Positions 9,043 through 16,771 of a DNA stretch of 33,291 bases are shown here, one piece after another. Origin of the DNA: a bacterium (GTDB lineage Bacteria; Elusimicrobiota; Elusimicrobia; UBA1565); contig SCTT01000227.1 of the NCBI GenBank assembly GCA_004322435.1, forward strand, positions 1 through 33,291, in the 5' to 3' direction. The notes below the pieces were generated by a model, which was not told the origin of the DNA, ran no database searches, and worked only from the letters and a program-made list of their open reading frames with translations. Within the stretch, counting starts at the first letter, position 1. Each line of letters opens with the position of its first letter. The translations under genes and the position numbers were made by a program.

Positions 9043-12000
9043 TTAAGGCAAGAGCGCGAAAAGCTGCCGAAGGACCTCGGCGACGCTCCAGGCCTGCGAG
9101 CGCGTGCCGCCGCGGTTTTGGACGCGGGGCAGCGAGGCGACGAGGGGTCCCAGGCCCGCGGGGTCCTCGAGCGAGAAGGCCTTGAGGGCCTCGGCCGGCT
9201 CGCCGCCGTCGAACACCTCGGGCAAAGACCCCTCGGCGGAGCCGGCGAGGAACTCGGCCAGCGGCGTCAGGAGGCCGCGCACCTCGGCCCGGATGCGCGC
9301 GTCCTCCCAGCCCTGGGCGCGCCGGACCTTGACGAGCGCGTCCACGTAGGAGCCCATCAGCCACGGCCAGACCGTGCCCTGATGGTAGGCCTGGTCCTTC
9401 TCGAGCGGGGGCTTGGCCGTGTCGTAGCGGCCGTGGTAGCGGCTGTCCCGATAGGACAGGGTGCGCAGGCCGTAGGGGGTCAGCAGGTCGCGCGTCGCGG
9501 CCTGGACGACCGCGCGCTGGCGCTCGGCCGGCAGCAGGTCGCCGCCATGGCTCACCGCGAAGAGCATGTTGGGGCGCACCGCCTCGCCGTGCGGGTCCCC
9601 TTCGACGACGTCGCGCAGCGCGCCGCCGCCCCAGGCTCGCCGGTTGTCCTCGGTCTCGAGCCAGAACTTCTTGTTGAAGGACTTCCGGACCATCTCCGCC
9701 TTCCGGTCGGCCTCCGCGGCCGCGGCCTCGTCGCCGGCGGCGCGCTCCAGGCGGGCCAGAGCCCTCAGGTCCGAGTACCACAGGGCGTTGATCTCGACGG
9801 CCTTGCCGTGGCGCGGAGTCACCGGGCGGTCGCGGCCCTCGGGGTCGGCGTCCATCCACGTCGCCTGCGCGGGGCTGACGATCAGGCCGTCGGAATCCAT
9901 GTAGATGCGGTTGAAGCGGCCGTAGCGCTGGTAGCCGGTGCCCGCGGCGTAGCTGGCCATCACCCGGCGGATGACCGGGAGCATCTCGGCGGAGAAGGCC
10001 GGGTCGCCGACGCGCTCGACGGCCTGCACGAACCACAGCGAGCCGTCGACGGTGTTGTACTCGGAGTCCTTGGCGATGCGGTTGGGGATGAGGCCGCCGC
10101 GCTCGTGGCGCGCGAACTGCCGGATGTTCTCCTTGGCCTCGTCGGTCCGGCCGGTGCTCAAGAGCAGGCCCGGAAGCGAGATGAACGTGTCGCGGCCCCA
10201 CTCCTCGAGGAACCAGTCGAGGCTCGCGGCCCAGATCTGCACGGTGCCGTCCACGTGCTTGACGAAGGTGCCCGCGGCCTTCGCGAAGGCGGACTTGAGC
10301 GCGCCGGCGGCGGCCCAGACGTTCCCCGCCAGCGCCGCGGTCCAGGCGCCGAGCTGGGCGCGGACGTCGGAGCGGGCGCGGTTGGCGTAATCGGGGTCGG
10401 AGGGCAGCGGGATGCGCCAACGCCAGAGCGAGCGCCCGGCGGCCATCTCCTTGACCGGGAACGGGTCCCCCCACTCGTCGCCCAAGGTGTAGCCGACGAA
10501 GCGGGCGCTGCGGCCCGAGCCGCTTTGGCGGCTCAACGACGTGAACTTCCCCATGAAGTCGCCGCCGCGGAGGTCGTCGTGGGAGGACAGCTTCTTCCAG
10601 TCGCCATAGACGGTCACAAAGCCCAAGCGCTCGGCGGCCTCCGCCTTGCCCTCAAAGGCCTCGGCCAGCGGGAACGCGCCGCGCTCCTTGAAGACCTCGG
10701 CGAGAGCGCGGACGTAGTCGTCGCCGGGCTCGTCGCCCGAGGCCAGCTGGCCGTTCCCGAAGTTGTACGCGAAGTGGAGGGCGTCCACGCGGGCGCCGTC
10801 GAAGCCGAAGTCGAGCCAGCGGCGGTACGGCTCGAGCATCGGGCGGTAGCCCTCGGCCCGGGCCTTGGTCCAGTTCCACAGCGCCAGGTCCTTCCAGTCC
10901 TCGTTTATCCACTGGTTCTTGATGCCCGGGTTGCGGGTCTTGAGGTCGGTGAAGCTCCCCGGCCGCTTGTACGCGTCCACGGAGTCCTTCGCTCGGAACA
11001 TCGGGATGTCGAAGAGGACGCGGCCGCCGGCGGCGTGGACCGCGTCGAGGGCCTCCTTGAGCTGGCCGACCGCGAGCCACTGCGTCCACTCGTGCGTCGC
11101 CGCGAGCCCCGCGAAGGACGCGTCGGCCTTGGCGGAGGCCACGTCCTCGGGCGTCCACGCCAGGGCGGGCTTGCCGATGAGCCGCGAGAGCGCCATGAAC
11201 TCGCCGTACTCGCCGAGCCAGGCGGCGTTCTCGGTCTTGAAGGCGGCGTAGGCGCGGCCGCGCTCGGAGGCGGGGTCGAAGCGCGCGTAGGCGGCCGCGG
11301 CGACGGCGCCCTCGCGCGCGCGCAGCTTCGGGTAGTCGACCGCCTGCTTTTCGGCGAGGCCCCCGGCCTTCAGGCGCTCGCGGCCGGCGGCGTCGACCTC
11401 GGGCACCGCGGCCCAGTCGACGTGGCTCTCGTTTAGGGCGTTGAGGCTGACCGGCGCGTAGGGGCTCTCGTCTTTCACCGCGAAATGCGGCAGCAGGTGG
11501 ACGACCTTGACGCCCGCGGGCGCGAGGGTCTCGCGGTAGTATCGTCCCAAGTCGGTGTACTTGCCGATGCCCGGGTCGTCGCCCTCCCGGCGCAGCGCGT
11601 AGAGCGGGAGCGTGACGGCGGCGTGCGTCGCCGAGGCGTCGCGCCACCAGGCCGAGCGGCCCAGCGCGGGGCGCGCGACGCGGGCGCTCGGGGCGGAGGG
11701 CGTGACGCCGACGGCGCCTTTCGCGGAGAAGCCGCCGTCGAAGAACCGTCCGAAGGTCGGGGCCGGGGCCTTCGCGGCCTGGGCCGCGACCGTCGTGAGC
11801 GACTCGCGGGCGGCGGGGAGGACGGCGGCCTGCGGAGCCGGAGCGGCGGCGACGGCGACGGCCGCCGCCGCGACGACGGCCTTGACGGCGGGCAGGACCG
11901 GGCGCGGGAGCGCCGTCGCGGCGAGCGTCGGCAGCGCGGGCGCGGCCAGGGCCGGACCCGTCAGCGACGGCGACAGCGTGACCGTCGGCAGGACCGGCGC

Positions 12001-12120
12001 GGAGAGGGTGGCCTTAAGCGGCGCCGTCTTGACGACTTGGGCGGCGACGGGAGCGGCGGGCGAGAGGAGGAGCGCCAAGGCGACGCGCACGAGCCGAGCG
12101 AAGGTGCCGCGGGCGTCCAT
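9043..12120 (-). CDS. Exported bifunctional glycan-debranching-like enzyme: clan GH-H (GH77/GH13-like) domain + GH133 amylo-alpha-1,6-glucosidase-like domain
   Basis: N-terminal signal-like 'LVRVALALLLSPAAPVAAQV'. 'VTLPLYALRREGDDPGIGKYTDLGRYY...VVHLLPHFAVKDESPYAPVSLNALNESHVDW' is GH77-like and 'FDGARVDALHF' clan GH-H-like. C-terminal 'WFLEEWGRDTFISLPGLLLSTGRTDEAKENI...GLIPNRI...YNTVDGSLWFVQAV...HQGTVWPWLMGSYVDA' is GH133 (GDE C-terminal)-like. Confidence 0.85.
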   Translation of the reverse strand: MDARGTFARLVRVALALLLSPAAPVAAQVVKTAPLKATLSAPVLPTVTLSPSLTGPALAAPALPTLAATALPRPVLPAVKAVVAAAAVAVAAAPAPQAAVLPAARESLTTVAAQAAKAPAPTFGRFFDGGFSAKGAVGVTPSAPSARVARPALGRSAWWRDASATHAAVTLPLYALRREGDDPGIGKYTDLGRYYRETLAPAGVKVVHLLPHFAVKDESPYAPVSLNALNESHVDWAAVPEVDAAGRERLKAGGLAEKQAVDYPKLRAREGAVAAAAYARFDPASERGRAYAAFKTENAAWLGEYGEFMALSRLIGKPALAWTPEDVASAKADASFAGLAATHEWTQWLAVGQLKEALDAVHAAGGRVLFDIPMFRAKDSVDAYKRPGSFTDLKTRNPGIKNQWINEDWKDLALWNWTKARAEGYRPMLEPYRRWLDFGFDGARVDALHFAYNFGNGQLASGDEPGDDYVRALAEVFKERGAFPLAEAFEGKAEAAERLGFVTVYGDWKKLSSHDDLRGGDFMGKFTSLSRQSGSGRSARFVGYTLGDEWGDPFPVKEMAAGRSLWRWRIPLPSDPDYANRARSDVRAQLGAWTAALAGNVWAAAGALKSAFAKAAGTFVKHVDGTVQIWAASLDWFLEEWGRDTFISLPGLLLSTGRTDEAKENIRQFARHERGGLIPNRIAKDSEYNTVDGSLWFVQAVERVGDPAFSAEMLPVIRRVMASYAAGTGYQRYGRFNRIYMDSDGLIVSPAQATWMDADPEGRDRPVTPRHGKAVEINALWYSDLRALARLERAAGDEAAAAEADRKAEMVRKSFNKKFWLETEDNRRAWGGGALRDVVEGDPHGEAVRPNMLFAVSHGGDLLPAERQRAVVQAATRDLLTPYGLRTLSYRDSRYHGRYDTAKPPLEKDQAYHQGTVWPWLMGSYVDALVKVRRAQGWEDARIRAEVRGLLTPLAEFLAGSAEGSLPEVFDGGEPAEALKAFSLEDPAGLGPLVASLPRVQNRGGTRSQAWSVAEVLRQLFALLP

Positions 12121-12126
12121 GCGCAG

Positions 12127-12132
12127 AGTATA
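12127..12132 (-). promoter_or_regulatory. -10-like hexamer TATACT, 6 nt from the start of the debranching-enzyme gene
   Basis: Minus-strand reading TATACT-CTGCGC-ATG. Confidence 0.6.
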
Positions 12133-12244
12133 AGGAGGGGCACCCGGCGGTGGGCGGGTCCGGCGTCCCGTCCAGGCCGGCTAATCGGCCTACGTCCTCG
12201 TAGGCCTTTGGGTGCTGACCACCGTCATCTTCCGGAGCGTCCCG

Positions 12245-12508
12245 CTAGAACAGCGGGAACACCCGGTGCCGCACGACGACGTGCTGCGGAGGTTTGGCCG
12301 GCAGGATGCGCCGCCCGTGCTTGCGGGTCGGATGCGCCATGCCCGGCCGCTCCGGCTCCGCGTCGCGCCCGCGGATCCGCTCGAGCGTCCGGACCCCGGC
12401 GTAATACAGCAACCCGCCTCCCCACAGCACCGCCCCGGCGACCGTCGCGCTGACGACCCACACGACGACCAGATAGGCGGTGACCCCGACGAAGTCCATG
12501 AAGCCCAT
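12245..12508 (-). CDS. Small one-TM membrane protein (87 aa), unknown
   Basis: 'MGFMDFVGVTAYLVVVWVVSATVAGAVLWGGGLLYYAGVRTLERIRGRDAEPERPG...'; internal start within the 150-aa track ORF. Confidence 0.5.
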   Translation of the reverse strand: MGFMDFVGVTAYLVVVWVVSATVAGAVLWGGGLLYYAGVRTLERIRGRDAEPERPGMAHPTRKHGRRILPAKPPQHVVVRHRVFPLF

Positions 12509-12598
12509 CGCGCCCCCACGCGTCCCGTCCCCATAGGGTTGCGCCGGAACCTCGGAAATTCCATGACCCCGGTCACCCGGTTTTCCTATAGTCCCGCC

Positions 12599-13033
12599 AT
12601 GGAGCATCCCTGCCTGTCGCCGTGGAAGGGCGCCGTCGCCGGCGGACTCATCGCGTTCGTCTGGGGCGCGGTCTCCTGGACCGTCCTCCCGCTGCACGCC
12701 TGGGCGCTCGGGCCGGACCTGCCGCCTCCCGCCGGGGACGCCATGGCCCGGATGCTGTTGACCGCGCTCATTTTGCAGGGCTTCGGCGGCTTCTGGTGGA
12801 CCTGGATCCTCGGGAAGATCCCCGGCCTGACGTCCCTCGACGCCGCCAAGTACGGCGCGATGTTCGGGCTCTGCCTGGGCGCGCTGGGCGCCCTGCCGGA
12901 CTCCGTCTGGTGGAATGCGTCATGGGCCAACGGCTTGGTCGAGACCCTCGACTACGTCGTCGCCTGGGGCGTCGCCAGCCCGGTCATCGCGCGCTGGTGC
13001 CGGGCCGCCGTCTGCGCGCTGCCCAAGCGCTGA
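12599..13033 (+). CDS. Small polytopic membrane protein (144 aa), unknown
   Basis: 'MEHPCLSPWKGAVAGGLIAFVWGAVSWTVLPLHAW...' with several TM helices; start corrected from the 12212 track ORF; TATAGT hexamer 6 nt upstream. Confidence 0.75.
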   Translation: MEHPCLSPWKGAVAGGLIAFVWGAVSWTVLPLHAWALGPDLPPPAGDAMARMLLTALILQGFGGFWWTWILGKIPGLTSLDAAKYGAMFGLCLGALGALPDSVWWNASWANGLVETLDYVVAWGVASPVIARWCRAAVCALPKR

Positions 13034-13176
13034 CGGCTGGGCCCAAAGACTCCGCGCGGTTGCCCCTTCGGCCCTGACGCCGGGGCGGCGGCGCGCGCAT
13101 CCTACCCCAATGCAAATCCACGGACGCGAACGCCTGCCCCGGTTGGTCTCCCTCGGGGTCACCGACCCCAAAAAAT

Positions 13177-13752
13177 TCAGTCGTTAGCCTTGAACCCGTC
13201 GCGGAAGGCGGCGAAGGCCGCCGCCTGCTTCGCCCACGCGGCCGCGGGCGCGCTGACCGTCACGACCCAGAAGCCTTCCTTGCCCTGGAGCACCGTCAGC
13301 TCCTCGCGCACGGCCACCTCGCGCGGCTCCGCGGCCGGCGCCCGGTGGACGGCGAACGTGTCGCGCCGCAGGCTCTTCGCCGGGCGGCCGGAGAGCTTCG
13401 CCTCCTCGACGGGGCCCGTCTTCTCCCCTTGGATGGGGACCGGCGACGGCGCGGTCTGGCGCGCGAGGAAGTCCGCCGCGTCCTTGAAGTGGGGGTTGCC
13501 CTTGGCGTAGTAGACGGCGGAGGCCGTCGGCGCCGGGGCGTCGGGCGCGGCGGGGCCGGTGACCTGCAGTCCCGTCCCTTCGCGGTCCTTGGTGACACGC
13601 CAGCCCTTCGGGGCGGCCGCCTTGAAGCGGCCGCCCGACACCTCTTCGACACGGCTCATCGCGGCCTCCGGGCGGGCCTTCACGGGACGCTTGGCGGACG
13701 CGGCTTGAACGGCCGGCGCGGCCAACAGCAGAAAGGCGAGCAAGGCCCTCAT
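13177..13752 (-). CDS. Predicted exported protein (191 aa), unknown
   Basis: Signal peptide 'MRALLAFLLLAAPAVQAASA'; start overlaps the upstream gene's stop by 4 nt. Confidence 0.75.
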   Translation of the reverse strand: MRALLAFLLLAAPAVQAASAKRPVKARPEAAMSRVEEVSGGRFKAAAPKGWRVTKDREGTGLQVTGPAAPDAPAPTASAVYYAKGNPHFKDAADFLARQTAPSPVPIQGEKTGPVEEAKLSGRPAKSLRRDTFAVHRAPAAEPREVAVREELTVLQGKEGFWVVTVSAPAAAWAKQAAAFAAFRDGFKAND

Positions 13753-15653
13753 TTCTTCTTCCCCGGGCCGCCGCCGCCCGTCGGAGCCGGCACGAAGCCC
13801 GTCTTCGTCAGCGACCCGCCGGCGAAGCCCCCGTTCGGCTGGGGAGACGACAGCGAAGCCAGCACCCCGGCGGCCAGGGCCTGCGTCTCGGCGTCGCGCG
13901 CGCGGTATTCGGCGTAGGTGCGCGGGACCGCGGCCCGCGCGTCGGTCCGCGCCGCCAGGGCCTGCTCCTGCCGGCCCATCATCGTCCGAAGCGTCTCTTC
14001 CTTGAGCCCGGGCAGCGCGGCGACCCAGGTGTCCCGCGTGAAGCGCCCCTGGAGGCCGGCCTGCCCCGCGGCGTCCAGAGCGGTCCGCTGCGCGCGCGGG
14101 AGCGCCGCGCGGCGGGCCAGCTCGGCGCGCAGCTGATCGCGCATGTCGGTCATCACGCCGTTGTCGTAGGCGCGCGCGGCGTTGGCCTCGATGGAGACCT
14201 CGGCGGGGTAATAGTCCGCCTGGATGGACATCCGGAAAGTCTCGGGCGAGCGCTGCATCTTGTTGGCGAGCGCCGCGCCCTCGCGCACGAAGACCGAGCT
14301 CTTCTGGTTCTCGGCCATGAACTTCCCGTAGCCCTTGGGGTCCTGGGCCGACTTCTGCAGGATGAAGGCGGCCTCGAGGGTCTTGGCCTCCATCTCGTGC
14401 TCGACGACGTCCCAGTAGGGCACCTTGTGGTCCCGCCGCCAGACCGCCTGCTCTTGGTGGACCGACTCGTGCACGATGGTCGACAGCGTCGACTTAAGGG
14501 CGCGGTCGAACATCTCGCCCTTGAGGAGGTCCCCGGCAGACTTGCCCTGCTCGCGCGCCATGCGCAGGAGGAGGTCCTCGCTGACGGCGAGGACGTTGTC
14601 GTGGGCCGTGTACTGACCCATGATGCCGGCGGGCATGGGTTTGACGACCAGGTTGAAAGGCTCCTTGGCGTACATCCGCAGGAGGCGCTCGCCGACCACC
14701 GTCCCGGCCATCTCGCGCTTGACGCCGGTGACGAGCATCTCGCTCAAAGCCTGGCGCCCCGCTGCGTCGAGGCGCTGGTCGGCCCGCCCGGGTCCGGCGC
14801 GCTCGACGGCTTCGTTCCGCACGTTCATCCCGTCGAAGAGGGAGCCGAGCTTCCCGAGCATCCCGTCCACGTCGCCGGACTTGCGGGCCTCGGCGAGCTT
14901 GGCCGCCAGCGCCGGGTCGGGGTTCTTCCCGAGCTTGCTCTCCGCGTCGGCCAACGCCGCGGAGGCGGCGTCGGTCTTCTCGAAGTGCTGCAGTAGCGCC
15001 GCCTTCACGTCCTTGTCGAGGTACGTCCAGATCTTCTGGGCCTGGTCCCGCAGCGCCTTGGCCTCGGCGGGCGTGCGCGCGACCGAGCCCTTGAGCCGGT
15101 CGACGGCGGGGTTCAGCGCCGCCTCGAGGGCGTCCGAGCGCGCGCCGTAGCCGGTGCCCGCCCACTCCCCGGGTTTCTTGCCCGCCGCCGTCAGAGCGGT
15201 GCGGACCTCGGCGGGCAAGGTGGTCCACTCGAGCAGGGCGGCGCGGAGGGTGTCCTCCTTCTGGTAGTCCGCGTACTTCTTTCGCCAGGAGAGCAGCTCG
15301 GCCGGCTTCTCGAGGAGCGGGTATCCTTCGCGCTTCGAGAGCGCCTCGCGCAGCGACGTCGTGTTGACGTGGTCGACCATCACCCGATGGAGGTCGACGA
15401 GCTGGGAAGCCCCCTCGAAGAGGCGGTCGAAGGCTTGAGGGTCCGCCTTGCGCAGGAGCTCATGCGAGTCGGTGCGGTCGAGGAACGCCTTCGACGCGTA
15501 AGGGTCGCGGTCGGTGAGAATCTCTTTGGAGAGCTCGGCGAAGAGCGGCGCGGCGCGGGCTTTGAGCTCGGGCGTGGCTTCCGGCTCGGGAGGGGCGGCC
15601 CGCCCTGACAGGGGGGCGAGGAGGAGGAGCGCTGCGAGGGGTAGCAGCCGCAT
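13749..15653 (-). CDS. Predicted exported HExxH protein (putative zinc metallopeptidase), family not recognised
   Basis: Signal peptide 'MRLLPLAALLLLAPLSGRAA'; 'LSTIVHESVHQEQAVW' (HESVH = HExxH) followed by 'DVVEHEMEAKTLEAAF'. Confidence 0.75.
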   Translation of the reverse strand: MRLLPLAALLLLAPLSGRAAPPEPEATPELKARAAPLFAELSKEILTDRDPYASKAFLDRTDSHELLRKADPQAFDRLFEGASQLVDLHRVMVDHVNTTSLREALSKREGYPLLEKPAELLSWRKKYADYQKEDTLRAALLEWTTLPAEVRTALTAAGKKPGEWAGTGYGARSDALEAALNPAVDRLKGSVARTPAEAKALRDQAQKIWTYLDKDVKAALLQHFEKTDAASAALADAESKLGKNPDPALAAKLAEARKSGDVDGMLGKLGSLFDGMNVRNEAVERAGPGRADQRLDAAGRQALSEMLVTGVKREMAGTVVGERLLRMYAKEPFNLVVKPMPAGIMGQYTAHDNVLAVSEDLLLRMAREQGKSAGDLLKGEMFDRALKSTLSTIVHESVHQEQAVWRRDHKVPYWDVVEHEMEAKTLEAAFILQKSAQDPKGYGKFMAENQKSSVFVREGAALANKMQRSPETFRMSIQADYYPAEVSIEANAARAYDNGVMTDMRDQLRAELARRAALPRAQRTALDAAGQAGLQGRFTRDTWVAALPGLKEETLRTMMGRQEQALAARTDARAAVPRTYAEYRARDAETQALAAGVLASLSSPQPNGGFAGGSLTKTGFVPAPTGGGGPGKKK

Positions 15654-15714
15654 GGTCCAAGTTTGACCCCGGAAGCGGGGGTTTTCAAGGGGCCTGGGCC
15701 GCGAACCGTTGAAC

Positions 15715-16069
15715 AGCGTAATTTACGCGCCTCGGGCGCGTGGGTTCGAGGATTCCATGCGGCCGGAATCCTCGAACCTCCTCTCCTTGAACGGCGAGAA
15801 TCCTGGAATACTGGCCAGTTCATCCACAGCAGAAGTGGTCTGAATTGACAAAATTCGACTCGAAATTTTCGACAGATTTTACCGCCATTCTGGCGGTAAT
15901 TACTCCTGATATTTGCAGCATGATTTTATTCAAATCCGCCCACTACGTTGTGGATAAAACCCTTGGGACGACCCTGAATTCCTGACCATCGCCGTTCATT
16001 GCGAGGAGGTTCGAGAGTCGCGGCCGTCTGCGACTCTCGAACCCACGCGCCCGAGGCGCGTAAATCGCT
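15715..16069. repeat. Large structured quasi-palindrome (~355 bp): nested hairpins in mirror arrangement around an AT-rich centre with DnaA-box-like 9-mers
   Basis: 15721-15750 ATTTACGCGCCTCGGGCGCGTGGGTTCGAG is the exact reverse complement of 16036-16065. Internal 14-bp hairpins 15743-15778 and 16008-16043. Central 9-bp hairpin TTACCGCCA-TTC-TGGCGGTAA 15879-15899. Confidence 0.9.
15949..15957 (-). promoter_or_regulatory. DnaA-box consensus match TTATCCACA, paired with TCATCCACA at 15820-15828 (+)
   Basis: Exact 9-mer on the minus strand (plus: TGTGGATAA); the partner has one mismatch and opposite orientation. Confidence 0.4.
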
Positions 16070-16138
16070 CCGTCAGGCTGTAATGCCTGAAATAGTCCGG
16101 GACTCGGGAGGCCCAGTCCGCTTCTAGGCCTTTTGGGT

Positions 16139-16144
16139 TACAAT
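16139..16144 (+). promoter_or_regulatory. -10-like hexamer TACAAT, 6 nt from ATG 16151
   Basis: TACAAT-GTCCCT-ATG. Confidence 0.6.
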
Positions 16145-16150
16145 GTCCCT

Positions 16151-16771
16151 ATGAGAATCCTCCTCGCCGTCGCCCTGCTGGCCCTCTCCTCCGCCTCCGG
16201 CTCCGCCGCCGAGAAGAACCGCCGCTACGTCAGCGCCGACATCCGGGGCACCTTCCGCGACCGCTGGGACATCTCGGACCACCAGGGCAAACTCTGGATG
16301 AACGTCTCCACCTTCGGCAACTCGGTCAATTTCAGCGGGCGGCCCATCTCGGGCTCGGTCTGGGGCGGGGGCAACAGCTGGTCCATCTCGGGCGGCTCGG
16401 TCTCCGGGACGGTCAGCAAGTTCGGCAACAGCCTGTCGGTGCGGGCGACCATCCACGGCCCGCGCGGCAGCCGCTGGGTGAACTTCGAGCTTTATGCGAT
16501 GGGGCCTATGGACGACCCCAACCGGGCGCCGTCCTTGAGCCTGAGCGGCATGGACGCGAACCTCAACTTTTCGCCCTCGTTTAACCGGGACTACTCGGTG
16601 AGCGGCTCCATCGACGAGGAGCGCTTCGGGGACGAGGGGCTGGCCGTGGCCTGCCTAGCGGCGGCCCTGGTCCTCAAGGAGCGACCGCAGACGGCCGCCA
16701 TTCCCGGCAAAGACTTCCTTAATAAGAGCGCGGTGGTCGCGCCCTTCCTCAAGACCGGCTTCGCGCGGTAG
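16151..16771 (+). CDS. Predicted exported protein with Gly/Ser-rich beta-repeat-like segment, unknown
   Basis: Start corrected from 16133 to 'MRILLAVALLALSSASGSAAE'; repeats 'FGNSVNFSGRPISGSVWGGGNSWSISGGSVSGTVSKFGNSLSV'. Confidence 0.7.
   Translation: MRILLAVALLALSSASGSAAEKNRRYVSADIRGTFRDRWDISDHQGKLWMNVSTFGNSVNFSGRPISGSVWGGGNSWSISGGSVSGTVSKFGNSLSVRATIHGPRGSRWVNFELYAMGPMDDPNRAPSLSLSGMDANLNFSPSFNRDYSVSGSIDEERFGDEGLAVACLAAALVLKERPQTAAIPGKDFLNKSAVVAPFLKTGFAR

Noticed and set aside
7288-11436. 1382-aa plus-strand ORF and many other long overlapping ORFs (e.g. 429-1259 -, 17842-20301 +, 20235-22085 +, 25826-27406 -)
   Set aside because: Arg/Gly/Ala-rich, no recognisable motifs, fully antisense to or out of frame with well-supported genes; expected in very GC-rich DNA.
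12187-12206. GGCCTACG-TCCT-CGTAGGCC hairpin as a terminator or riboswitch
   Set aside because: No downstream T tract on the strand of the adjacent genes and no recognised riboswitch features; a simple hairpin only.
13155-13175. GGGGTC-ACC-GACCCC followed by AAAAAA as an intrinsic terminator
   Set aside because: The A run lies on the wrong side for plus-strand termination, and on the minus strand the T run precedes the stem; may be a small repeat but not a canonical terminator.
15741-15780. tRNA-like T-arm sequence GGGTTCGAG...CC
   Set aside because: No acceptor, D- or anticodon arms; the motif is part of the symmetric 14-bp hairpin of the palindrome.
15715-16069. CRISPR array or integron attC cassette
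   Set aside because: Only two inverted units rather than repeated direct units with spacers; no RYYYAAC/GTTRRRY core sites and no cas or integrase gene.
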